64,000 nucleotides of DNA from Aspidapion aeneum (taxonomy: Eukaryota > Arthropoda > Insecta > Coleoptera > Brentidae). The notes under the pieces were generated by a model. It worked only from the letters and a program-made list of their open reading frames with translations, was not told the DNA's origin and made no database searches. The first letter of the stretch is position 1. Every line of letters begins with the position of its first letter. Below, piece after piece: positions 54,902-64,000 of the stretch. The DNA lies in NCBI GenBank assembly GCA_963576565.1, contig OY755042.1:9435813-9499812 (forward strand). The letters run 5' to 3'. A program made the position numbers and the translations under genes.

Positions 54902-56202
54902 CACTTCTTTTTTAAATCAATTGGATAATATTTAATTTTTAAAGTAGTAGAATATGCGGAATATTGTTCAAATTAATTAAAATATAGAGGTTTTTTAATT
55001 TTACCCAAGTAACATTTCTTTATTTATAACAGAAGCTAAAAGTTTGCCAGCGCCTTTCCTTAAAACCATTAGTTTCAATGTTTGGCCGCTAGCACGTTCC
55101 CATTACCCTTATATACCCCTTAGACCTCCTAAATGGGACTCCCCAATTGGTGGTGGCAACCTATGTATTAAACTCATTATAAAACCATAAGAAATAAACG
55201 CTAGCTTCGCCCTCTAGCGGTCCCACCAGTATAGAACCTTTTAGAGCCTAAAGCTATTATGCCAGGTTCTAAAAGCAACTCAGAAACGTCCTCTATCCTG
55301 TTATAAAACTAGATTTGGTAATTTGGTATCCTAGCAATTCTGTTGAATACCATAATACCTTTCGAGTAAAGTATTTTTCCTATAAAAGCTTTAGCGATAT
55401 TTTAGATTCACAATGGCTATATAAAATAATTTAGGTCATAAAATTGCCAAAAATATCAGAGTCCCAAAATTATTGTATCACATAAAAATATACCTATATA
55501 TGAGGAGTTTTTCGTTTTGTGGATCATCAAATTGCCTGCCAGACTTATTTTTCTGATAAAATCGTATCTGAAAAGCTCTCAAAACAAGCGCGCCAGCTCA
55601 CAAATGCTTTTTAATAGTTTTTTGATAACTGAATAACAAATATTTAAAATAAAAAAAATTAATTTACACTATTCACCATTAAAAAAGTCTGTTTGGTTTA
55701 CATAAATCAAAATTAAAGTAAAATTATTGTTAAAAAACACTGCTAAAACGACTAGATAAATATTTTCTGTTTACAATATTTTTAAAATAATTCTATATAC
55801 GCCATTATCGTTTTATAGTGGCCACTTGGTTTTATTTGTTACTCTATCGCAACAAGGATTTTTGAGTGCGCTTATGAAACCAATAAAAAAGAGAAGGTAA
55901 ACATAGTGAACATAACCTCACTTAAATTTTTTGTATTTGTTTTTTAAAGTGTTGTGTTAAATTTAAATGTTTTTTATCGTGCAATTTGCACACAATCAGG
56001 AGGGCCAGTGCAATGATATCCGTTGTGCCTACAGGTTGGAGGGAAACCTCTTATATTGGCCGTTTAAACAGGCCTTATCTAGGCTTGGGTGCCCTACCCA
56101 GGAGGATAATAAATAATCAATCTTGCAATAGGTAGGTACCAATCTGTACTAGTACTAGTAAAAACTAAAATACGAAAGTATTTATTTACTTCTGTTAGAA
56201 CC
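54902..56202. other. Intergenic, nothing recognised
   Basis: No gene or repeat boundary is supported. Confidence 0.4.
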
Positions 56203-56755
56203 CTTAAGAAAACAAAGTTTTATATGACCGCCTATTTAAATAATATTTAATATGCAGCTATGGGTAACCATAAATACAAAAGAATTAAGTTTACCTTTAA
56301 GCCTTCCTTTTAAAACCTGTTTAAAATGCCTAAAAGTAATGGCAAAAACCAAAAGTCTAAAGTTTATATTTACCACTCTTAAAAATCTTAAGGAAACTAG
56401 GTTCTATATGGCCGCCTATATAATCATATTTACTATTAAACTACTGGTAACTACAAAAACAAAAGGATATAAGGTAACCTTTTAGCTCTATTATAAAACA
56501 CTTTTGTTATGACCTAAAGTAATGAAAAAAACTAAAAGACCAAAGTTCATATTTATTTCTTTTTAAAAACTTTAGGTAAAAAGGTTTTATAAGACCATCT
56601 TTATAAATCAGAAATCAATAAAACCAAAAGTATCTAAAAGGAACAGAAGAACACTGTTTGGTTGTATAACACCTCTTTAGGTAATTGGCAATATAAATTA
56701 CCTTTTTGTAGCCAAATTGATCCTAAAAGCCATAACAGCACCCTCTAAATAACCT
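56203..56755. repeat. Tandem repeat, three copies, period 184 bp
   Basis: CTTAAGAAAAC at 56203, CTTAAGGAAAC at 56387 and TTTAGGTAAAAAGG at 56571 start successive units. GTTTTATATGACCGCCTAT, GTTCTATATGGCCGCCTAT and TTTTATAAGACCATCTTTAT follow at the same offset. The third copy is partial. A 77-codon frame inside is not supported. Confidence 0.8.
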
Positions 56756-56805
56756 TGGAACCAAATTAATAAAACCTTGAGTGGTAATAATGTTACTTGG
56801 GTATC

Positions 56806-57275
56806 CCATGGTTTTATCATAGTTCGTATCAGCCTTCCAAAGCTCAGCTCTCTAGCGTTTCTGAAAGTAGACAATGTTACTTTTACATAACTGTACATGT
56901 ATAGGGGAGAAAAGTAAATTAAAATTTTCATGTTTTTAAATTTTCTTCTATAGTTCTATCATAGTTCCTATCAGTCTTCCAATGCTCAGCTTTCTAGCGT
57001 TTCTGGAAGTGGGTAATGTTACTTTTATATAACTTTACATTTATAGGGGAGGAGAGTAAATGAAAATTTTGGGGTTTTTACATTTTTTCCGATGGTTTTA
57101 TCATAGTTTGTATCAGCCTTCCAAAGCTCAGGTTTTTCTGGAAGTGGGCAATATTACTTTTACATAACTTTAAATGTATAGGGGAGGGGAGTAAATTAAT
57201 TTTTGTCCAGGGGTTTGGTCATAATTTCTATCAGTCTGCCAAATTTCAGCTTTGTAGCATGTCTGGAAGTACAGT
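56806..57275. repeat. Tandem repeat, four copies, period about 142 bp
   Basis: GTTTTATCATAGTT-type words lie at 56811, 56953, 57095 and 57212, each followed by CTATCAG(T/C)CTTCCAAAGCTC and, in three units, by GTATAGGGGAGGGGAGTAAA-like words. The last unit is shortened to 117 bp. Confidence 0.85.
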
Positions 57276-58429
57276 AGAATTTTGATGATCTATCTATGAT
57301 GAGTGAGTGAGTCAGTGAGTGGCACTTCGACGTTTTTTGAAATTTCGTAACTACTTTACTACTTTATGGAAGTCCATGAAACTTGGGTGGGTTGTTAGCT
57401 CTATGAAGATCTACGAGTACGCAAAGTTTGAGGTTCGTAGCTCATTCCGAAAGAGTTTTAAATAGGTCAAATATGGGCTGAAATGGTTCAAGAAAAGATG
57501 GTAGGACAGCGCGAAGTTGGCGAGGCACTGCCGGCCGTGCCCTCAGATTGATTGACATATATTTCTAAAAAATAAACTGCACACTGCACTATCTGTTTGA
57601 CGTTAGGGATTCTAATTATTTTGGTCCCACTATTTCTTGTCTTTGCACTTTTTGCATTACAAAAATAGAAGCCAGTGCGTCGTTTTGTGAAAAGTTTCCC
57701 TCACGTTCTAGGTTTTGGACACTTAAGCTAAGCTTCATCGTGTTTTTTGTAAATCAGCTTTGAGCGACACAGTCCATACCATCCAGCAGAACTATAACCA
57801 AAAATTAAAAATATTTTTTTTGGTAACGCTTTTATAATGATTAAATATAATTTATTACCGTGATGTTAAGCTAAGACTATAACACCACCAACAACTTTAA
57901 AATTGAATATGAAAATGGAGGTCAAGTAATACAATATTTTAATTGTTCACACTCATTAAAATAAATTGATTCATGAGGGATCTAATACCTTCCTAGCTAG
58001 CCAATTAGCACAGTTCACGTGAACTCCATGATACATCAGCCTTGAAAAGTAAATTAAAGTCGCCTCAATTATTAATTATAAAAGTAATTAATAAAACATA
58101 CTAAAAGCAGAAAAACGGAAGAAGCAACAAACAAAACAACAACAAAAAACAACAAGGAAAATGAGAATAATTTTTTTTTAAATTAAAGTCATCTACGATT
58201 CGTCATCAAAATATTCATTCAAATTTTTTTGGCTTATAATTCTTTTACCGTGGTTCTAAATATTTTGTTTGCATTTTAATGCGACGATAAATGATAGAAT
58301 TTTGCGTCAAAGCAGTCTTTGGAATAGGCAGTGGGATGTTATTATGATCTCCAGTTTAGTATAAGTGTGGTTAAAATGAATTCTTATATTTTTGTGTATG
58401 AGAGACACGGTTTCTAGAATGTAGTATTA
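57276..58429. other. Intergenic; GAGTGAGTGAGTCAGTGAGT stretch at 57300
   Basis: A short GAGT-rich repeat opens this stretch. Around 57980-58040 the words CCTTCCTAGCTAGCC and CACGTGAACTCC resemble 47530-47570. No gene is supported. Confidence 0.4.
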
Positions 58430-60060
58430 AAAATATTTTCTTGTAAAAATAAAGGTTTGCAGTGGTCCCTTAATTTGGCTCCACATAAATATCTTGTGCA
58501 TCTCTTTTGTATTATAAATGCTGATCTAAACAAATATTAAGTACAATTTGCCCAAAACGCAATAACGTATCTTCAGTGAGATTCAACCAATGCATAGTAA
58601 GTTGTTTTAGCTATAGTTTTACCTAAGTCTTTATCAATAAGCACCCCTAGAAACCTTGTACTCTCACTTTGTTCTACGACTTGCTAAATTTAAAACTAAT
58701 TACCCTAGTCTTATCATTATTAAAGCACAAAAAATTAGAGTGTTTAATTTTTACAATGTCAGTTTGTATTATATCTTTTAAAGATGTTTATTTTTTATGA
58801 TGCCATAGAATTATCGTATCGTCAGCAAATAGAGTCAAAATACCCGCAATTTCCAAATAACTTAAATCATTTACGCATAATATCCCGGAGGCATGATAAT
58901 AAATCGCCCTGTCAATAAATATGATTTAAAAAATATATGTGATAAAAGTAAATCGTGGTTAACGAAGTCGAATACCTTTGAAAAGCCGCAGAAAACTGCA
59001 GCTGCAGTCTCCTTGTTATTTAGGTTTAAATCAAGGTTTTCCAAGAATGAGAATAATCCATCATTTGTGTAAAATATTCTTTCTAAAAACTCAAGCATTC
59101 GACGGTTCGGTTCATACAACCTTTTTAATGATCTTGGATAAGGTATTTAAAAGTGAGATGGGTCTAAAGTTAGCCAGCTCGTCAAATGATCCAGATTTGT
59201 GTTAAGGAATAACAATAATGGCAGTTTTCAATACATATATCAAGGAATTCCGCTTTCAAAAAACAATTGTTTATCATTCGTGCCGAAGCCTCTAAAGGGT
59301 ACATTACATTGGGAGAATTTACTAGCTAGTCGCTGGCGAATTAAGTAGCCACGACTAAAAAAGCTAAGTGTAATAACAAACTTGCCGCTCACATCTCTAC
59401 TGCGACTACACTAGCTCGGTTGGCTACTTTAGTCGCTATTCGGCGGATATTTTAATGTCTAGCGAGCAAAGTCGTTAAGTGTAACAGCAGTTCTTGCTAA
59501 AAATAGTTGCAGGTAGTCCGTAGACATGTCGGAAGAAGTGACCAGTGCAACTGCGTTTTTAATCGCTGTATGTAATTCTAAACCATTCGGCGAGTTTAAA
59601 CTCGCTCACTAGCGAGCGACTTGCTAGTAAATTCGCCCAATGTAGCACCGTTAACACAGGTTGGTCTAAACTTCGAAATGTTTTAATTTCGTCGGTTCCT
59701 ACAGAGTTACTACACTTTATTTTACCTAATGTTTTTTTATCTCTTTCCAATCAGTGGGATGAAGCACAAATTCTTCATCTATACGACAGTTTTTTAAATT
59801 ATCCATAGAATCAAGAGAGGCTTTAAATTACTTGTCAAATTTTGAGCCACAGTGCAATAAAATTTGTTTAAAATATTACTGTCAATATGGAGCAGTTCCT
59901 TCCTGTTAAGTCGTTACCCATTGCCCAGGCTTCTTTACCTTTTTTTTGGGCGTTTGACAACCTGTTTTCGTAATATAAAGATTTTGCCACTTTAATTACC
60001 TCTTTGTATATCTTTCTATATTTTCTAAAATAGGTATCAAAGAATGCAGTATCTGTAGAT
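58430..60060 (-). pseudogene. LINE reverse-transcriptase remnant, interrupted
   Basis: Minus-strand blocks in order: a CSNSVGTDEI segment (about 59680), NFRPISLLNTLSKIIKKVV (about 59160), then RRMLEFLERIFYTNDGLFSF, LENLDLNLNNKETAAAVFCG and FSKVFDFVNHDLLLSH (first catalytic position; the usual FSKAFD). A gap that removes the PQGS box follows, then VNDLSYLEIAGILTLFADDT (catalytic pair, about 58810), FLGVLIDKDLGKTIAKTTYY, and FIIQKRCTRYL (about 58470). The frame changes several times. It is a CR1/Jockey-type element different from the others here. A Harbinger-like MITE interrupts it at 59297-59649. Confidence 0.82.
59297..59649 (+). mobile_element. PIF/Harbinger-like deletion derivative
   Basis: The inverted ends are TACATTGGGAGAATTTACT (left; TTACATTGGG context) and the complement of the right end, TACATTGGGCGAATTTACTA, continuing through GCAAGTCGCTCGC versus GCTAGTCGCTGGCG. 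Near the right end ATG at 59526 opens MSEEVTSATAFLIAV and runs 28 codons to a stop in the right inverted repeat. A short acidic start like this is what Harbinger nucleases have, so this may be the residue of a transposase start. The 3-bp target duplication is not clear. Confidence 0.65.
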
Positions 60061-61080
60061 CTACAAATTAAATGCTTAAATCAGCTTAATGTTCGTTGAG
60101 TTGAATAATAATATGTCAACCACAACACTTATTTGACTTTTCAATCACATTTTTATCAGTGTATTTTGTAAGCCCGATGTGTTTCGAAATCCCATTTTTC
60201 CTACTTTAAGCAAAGAGAAATAATACATTTGAAAATTAATTTATTTTTAGTATGATGATGTTTAATGTTTTTGTAATAGTTCAGCATACTTGTATAAGAC
60301 TTAAGAGTTGGAAAAGGGAATTTTGTTTAATAATATAATAAACTGCTCAAAAATTGAAGTGAGCCACCCCATTTTTTTGGACATTTTTAAAGTAAATTTA
60401 TTCCTAAACGAAGCGGTCAATTCCCATATAATTTTCTACGTAATATAGCTTCGATTATCCTCTTTTAATGTTTGGTTTCCTTGTTGTCCTACGCTTGACA
60501 GATAGCTTCACAGGGTGGCTACAACGCAAGTGTATCAAAAGTGCGAAAGTTTGCAAGGTTCTTATTTCCCGTAGGATTTAAAAAAAATAAAGAATAATAC
60601 CACAAAATAACAGTCAGGTAAAGCCAAAAAAACTAATTTCTCAGTTTTTTAAATTTCTCTTCAGTTTCCGAGATATGATTTTTTTTCCATAAAATTGTAC
60701 TTCTTCTGATTTTTAGTTTGACGTTTCTACCCGATTTGACGTATAGCCACCAAATTTGCTTCGAAATACCCCAGTTACTGGCCTTTTCCAACCTTGTACC
60801 CTAGATGACCACTGAGCACAATCAGGGGCGTGCAAAAATAATTTTTCATAAATTCTCCTTTTTATGCGCAAACCTGAGTTTTACCTACTGTAGGTTATCT
60901 AATATCAACTCTAGATAAGTGCAAAACAAGTTTTAGTGAAGTATGAACAATTGTCCCGAGAAGGTGTTTTCATTTTTCGTAAAATACCATACCATAAAAT
61001 ACGTACCATTGGCGTCAGGATGATTTTTTGTAAAAATGCCAGTTATATCGCAAAGTCAATGGATTCAAACGAATTTTCTC
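60061..61080. other. Intergenic, nothing recognised
   Basis: AT-rich, with no supported feature. Confidence 0.4.
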
Positions 61081-61426
61081 ACTCCACTACAAATGATTTT
61101 GTCACCAGTCTCATATCTTTTCTCCCGAGTGTGAGAGAAGACCTCGCTCTGGAGGCGCTCACCTCTCCGATAAAGAGCTTGGCCTGTCATATTTCGTTCG
61201 TGTCTTCCCAAAGCGCCTGAGAGCGCCTGTTCAAGTCACATTTTAGTGTCGTCATGGCAAGACTCTCCGCGATGCCCACTATAGGTTCCGGCCCTACTGG
61301 ATCAGCTGATGACCCCATTCTAGCAAGTTGGTCAGCCTCCTCGTTTCCAAGAATGCCCTCATGTCCTGGAACTCAGCGAAGATCAACCTTGTTGTGTCCT
61401 GCCAGGGTTTTTAGTATATGGGTACG

Positions 61427-62269
61427 CAGTGGCGGCGCGTGGTAAAAAGCTTTGGGGGTGCACACCAAAAAAAAAACAAAATTGCGGCGCAGGCATAATT
61501 TTTTTTTGAGTGCCACGCTAACTTTTTGGGCCATCGAGTGGGTTGTCATATCATATAATTTAGAGCAAATAATTAAAAAATGAGATATTTAGTTAGATAT
61601 TAGTAACCTACCTATTATTATCGTAATTATAAATAAATAATAAATGTATCATACCTAGTTAACATATATTTTCTCTTCTAATGGCAAAGATGAAAATTTA
61701 ATTGCCTTTAAATATTGCACGCTAATGCTATTAGAATTATAAACTTCCGCCATTGTCGTAAATACCAAATCGTCGAAATCAAAACAAACCTCCAGCGCCC
61801 GACCGATAATAGGAATTTGTCTAAGCGCGCACGACTGAAAAGTGCCCGCTCAAAAATGCAACGCGAACCGTGGACGCGGGAGGCATCACGGGGGTGCGGG
61901 CGGCATCGAGGCTAGTTTTTCTATAAGCGCGGTGCCGGAGGAAGGTTCAGATTCTATGTACTGTAAAATTCTATTGGGACATGTCGTCCTCTTTTTCTAT
62001 ATTTCATAATTAGCATGCGACATAACATCCACGGTGCATAGAATTTGGCTCCTGTAAATTACCGTAAAGAATTAGATTCGAGCTTGGTTTGAACACGAAT
62101 ACAAACACATACATACCGGGTATTAATTTCTAGATAATATTCCAGTCTTTAGTGAATTCCTTTTGGGGTAATTATTAATTAAATTAAGGAATGATCAAAG
62201 TTTAATATTTTTTTAAGTTTGACTTGGGAGTGCACGTGGACATGTGCACTTATGGAGAAACCGCCACTG
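61427..62269. mobile_element. hAT-like element inside the LINE RNase H domain
   Basis: The ends CAGTGGCGG and CCGCCACTG are inverted. They are flanked by TGGGTACG (61419-61426) and TGGGCACG (62270-62277), an 8-bp duplication with one substitution. The interior is 843 bp, with AT-rich and GC-rich parts and no recognisable transposase. Confidence 0.85.
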
Positions 62270-62289
62270 TGGGCACGGACACAAAGAAA

Positions 62290-63110
62290 GCAGGTTAATC
62301 AGCGCCTAGATTCGGCGCCGAAAATCAGCGCTTACAAGTCATCTCATTAGTACACATTGAACGCCGGTTTTCGGCCAGTTTAAAAGCAACTTTCACAATA
62401 CAAAGATGTCTGGTTTATCTTCAGATGACTTTTTATTAACGGAAAATACATTTCTTAAGGCCGCTTGACATGGTGCATGGCAATAAAAATTTGCAGGCAA
62501 ATGCATGAAATTTTGCCCAGGTGCATGCGCAGTACAAATCCAGCTGATTGTTGCAAGCAATCCATTTTTATCGGTCCGGTGCCATTTTTTTGCATGCAAA
62601 CTGGGGAATTTTTACCTAGATTCTGGGGCATCCATGCACGGCCATGCACAATTTCAAACGAAAATAAGATTTTTTGCAGGCAACAATTTGACCGAAATTT
62701 TTTGCTTGCAAATATTTGCAGCGCGTCATGCACCATGTCAAGCGGCCTTTAGGATGCAACGCACAAAGCAATGCATACATCCAGTAAATCGTGAACGAAA
62801 ACTTTATGGAATGGTATATGGTATAGTAATTTCCATCCATAATTTCTGCACTATATTCCTGTTGCAGTGGGATTTAATTCGTTTGTATTACTTTGAGAAA
62901 TCGCAGAAATCAGTAATTCGACATCCATATCGACGCACGTCCAGCTCTGAAAGCAAGCGACCAAGGACTACAAATTCATTCCGGTAAAAAGTCGGAGCCA
63001 ATCTACACTGGCAACAAGCACCGACCTGCTTTGTTTGTGTACGGGTGCATTTAAATGTGAATTAAATTATTGGCGCTTATAAGCGCTTGTTACCAGCAAG
63101 CAGGCAACCT
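62290..63110 (+). mobile_element. PIF/Harbinger derivative with residual nuclease N-terminus
   Basis: It inserts in the LINE between the SESRAAL and GHNKVD blocks; boundaries are approximate. It contains ATG at 62406 opening MSGLSSDDFLLTENTFL up to the nested MITE at 62458. Beyond that MITE, 62752-62987 is open and includes IHPVNRERKLYGMVYGI. HP-NR-R--G-Y is a signature of the N-terminal part of insect Harbinger (HARBI1-like) nucleases. The DDE domain is missing. Removing the MITE plus one TTA keeps a single frame of about 96 codons, so the coding part was open when the MITE arrived. Confidence 0.72.
62458..62748. mobile_element. 291-bp PIF/Harbinger-like MITE, TTA TSD
   Basis: The ends AGGCCGCTTGACATGGTGCA and TGCACCATGTCAAGCGGCCT are perfectly inverted, flanked by TTA at 62455-62457 and 62749-62751. 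The subterminal sequence has repeated GCATGCA and TTTGCAGGCAA words. A 3-bp TTA duplication is the mark of PIF/Harbinger. It lies inside a Harbinger-derived coding remnant. Frames on both strands here are due to the inverted repeat. Confidence 0.92.
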
Positions 63111-64000
63111 GTTCTCTTTGTGAGCGTACCCTATCCCTACACTCAGTTACAAGTGCAGAGTTTACTCTGGCCGATTTGCTGGCAGAGAGTGCAGCTCTAC
63201 TCTCTGAGCATATGTAGATGTCTTTTCTTAACAGAGACATTTCTAGGTTTTTATAACCACACATCAGAATGGCGTATACTTCTGCCTGGAGAACAGTGGC
63301 ATACTTGCCCAGGGCAAAATGAAATTTCGCTCCTATTGTTCTGCAGTATACTTCCGCTCCAGACCTCTACCCTATTTTGGAGCCGTCGGTATGCCAGACT
63401 ACTTCATTCTGGGTGCAAAGTACACACTTCTGTTCCTTCCATACTTCCCTTTCGGGTACAGAGACCCTTACAAGAAGCGTCGGTTTGATTTATAAAGGTA
63501 TCTTGTCCCGGTTCATATGAAGAACAAGGCAGATCTCCGATACATCTCTATACAGTTTTGTGTGGCTATTAGGACTAAGATTAATCCTAAGATCGCCGAG
63601 GCTTTGAGGTCTATACATCGTCCTCAATGCCATCGTTTCTAAGAATAGTGACAGAGGGGGCAGTCCCGCGAGCCTTTCAATGGCCCTAGTGGGCGCTGTC
63701 CTCATTGCACCCGTAATTCCCAGGCATGCAAGCCACTGAACTCTATCAAGTTGAGTCCTTGCAGCCTTTGTCTGTCTTCCTGGCCACCATACTATGACCC
63801 CATAGGTTAATATGGGTCTTATCACCGCGTATATATCCATTGGAGATACTGAGGATGAAGTCCTCAAGTCGTGCTGTGAGCCCACTTGCATGCCCATGCA
63901 TTGGTGACCTTTTTAATCTTGTCAGCCACGTGGTCCCTCCAGTTTAACCTTGAGTCTATAATAACCCCAAGGTATCTGGAAGAGCTTTTGTAGCTGATGA

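Larger units (their letters stand above)
61085..64000 (-). pseudogene. LINE with RNase H (I/R1-like), interrupted, runs off the window
   Basis: The minus strand, from the right edge, gives the post-palm segment SPMDIYAVIRPILTYGVIVW, then RVQWLACLGITGAMRTAPTR, then LAGLPPLSLFLE (63490-63897). RNase H follows: VWHTDGSKIG (first Asp), YATVLQAEVYAILM (Glu), and YICSESRAALSA, where the usual SDS has become SES. After two insertions the sequence is LAGHNKVDLR-VPGHEGILGN with EEADQLAR (last Asp; the Trp codon before VPGH is a stop). It ends QAKLFIGEVSASRARSSLTL and GRKDMRLVTKSF near 61085. It is dead through a stop, an active-site substitution and two insertions. The palm lies beyond 64000. Confidence 0.9.

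Noticed and set aside
59297..59649. Exact 3-bp target duplication of the Harbinger-like element
   Set aside because: TAA on one side and TTA on the other do not match, so the boundary is left open.
62393..62840. Several frames of 68-95 codons on both strands
   Set aside because: They cross the inverted repeats of the Harbinger-like MITE; only the short pieces flanking it show protein similarity.

Overview
The window is repeat-dense, AT-rich animal DNA. It contains no gene I can assign with confidence to a host function. Nearly everything recognisable is transposable-element sequence. The mix points to an arthropod, most likely an insect and perhaps a beetle: several LINE clades, a Penelope-like element with a GIY-YIG nuclease, mariner, piggyBac, hAT and PIF/Harbinger derivatives, foldback elements, and TA-flanked elements ending in CAGGGTGTCCCA-type repeats. 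The taxon is an inference from TE content alone.

Layout. 0-7 kb: a decayed transposon-associated gene fragment, a foldback element with a perfect 9-bp target duplication (721-1096), the first of three copies of a 277-bp TA-flanked MITE, a short-unit tandem array, and a Penelope-like remnant on the minus strand with a degenerate hammerhead motif. 7.4-10.3 kb: the only long intact reading frame, a 928-residue endonuclease/reverse transcriptase of a 5'-truncated LINE. 11.9-12.2 kb: an unusual row of six small hairpins with different but self-complementary stems around a conserved loop. 12.5-20 kb: two decayed LINEs, a tRNA-like element, a textbook type I hammerhead ribozyme motif (16189-16224), and MITE/hAT elements. 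20.6-25.8 kb: a three-layer nest, with a TA-flanked long palindrome split by an hAT-like element that itself contains a LINE 3' end and a GC-rich foldback. 26-42 kb: five fragments of one LINE family in both orientations, one interrupted by a 921-bp palindromic element and one with a clean 13-bp target duplication inside a satellite.

42-51 kb: a LINE 3' end, a ~130-bp satellite, an inverted repeat, and a large foldback-like composite holding an internally deleted piggyBac and an hAT MITE. 50.9-52.4 kb: a TTAA-flanked element containing a dead mariner. Its insertion point can be read directly because an uninterrupted copy of the target repeat lies at 5.2-5.6 kb. 53-58 kb: a compact element with a 68-codon frame, another palindromic MITE and two tandem arrays. 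58.4-64 kb: two minus-strand LINEs interrupted by hAT and Harbinger derivatives, the last running off the window.

The elements do not form a pathway. They form a layered insertion record whose order can be worked out from target duplications and from filled versus empty copies. The best leads for follow-up are the hairpin array (11885-12167), the hammerhead ribozyme, the Harbinger remnant whose frame closes when a nested MITE is mentally removed, and the foldback families whose arms are different short satellites.
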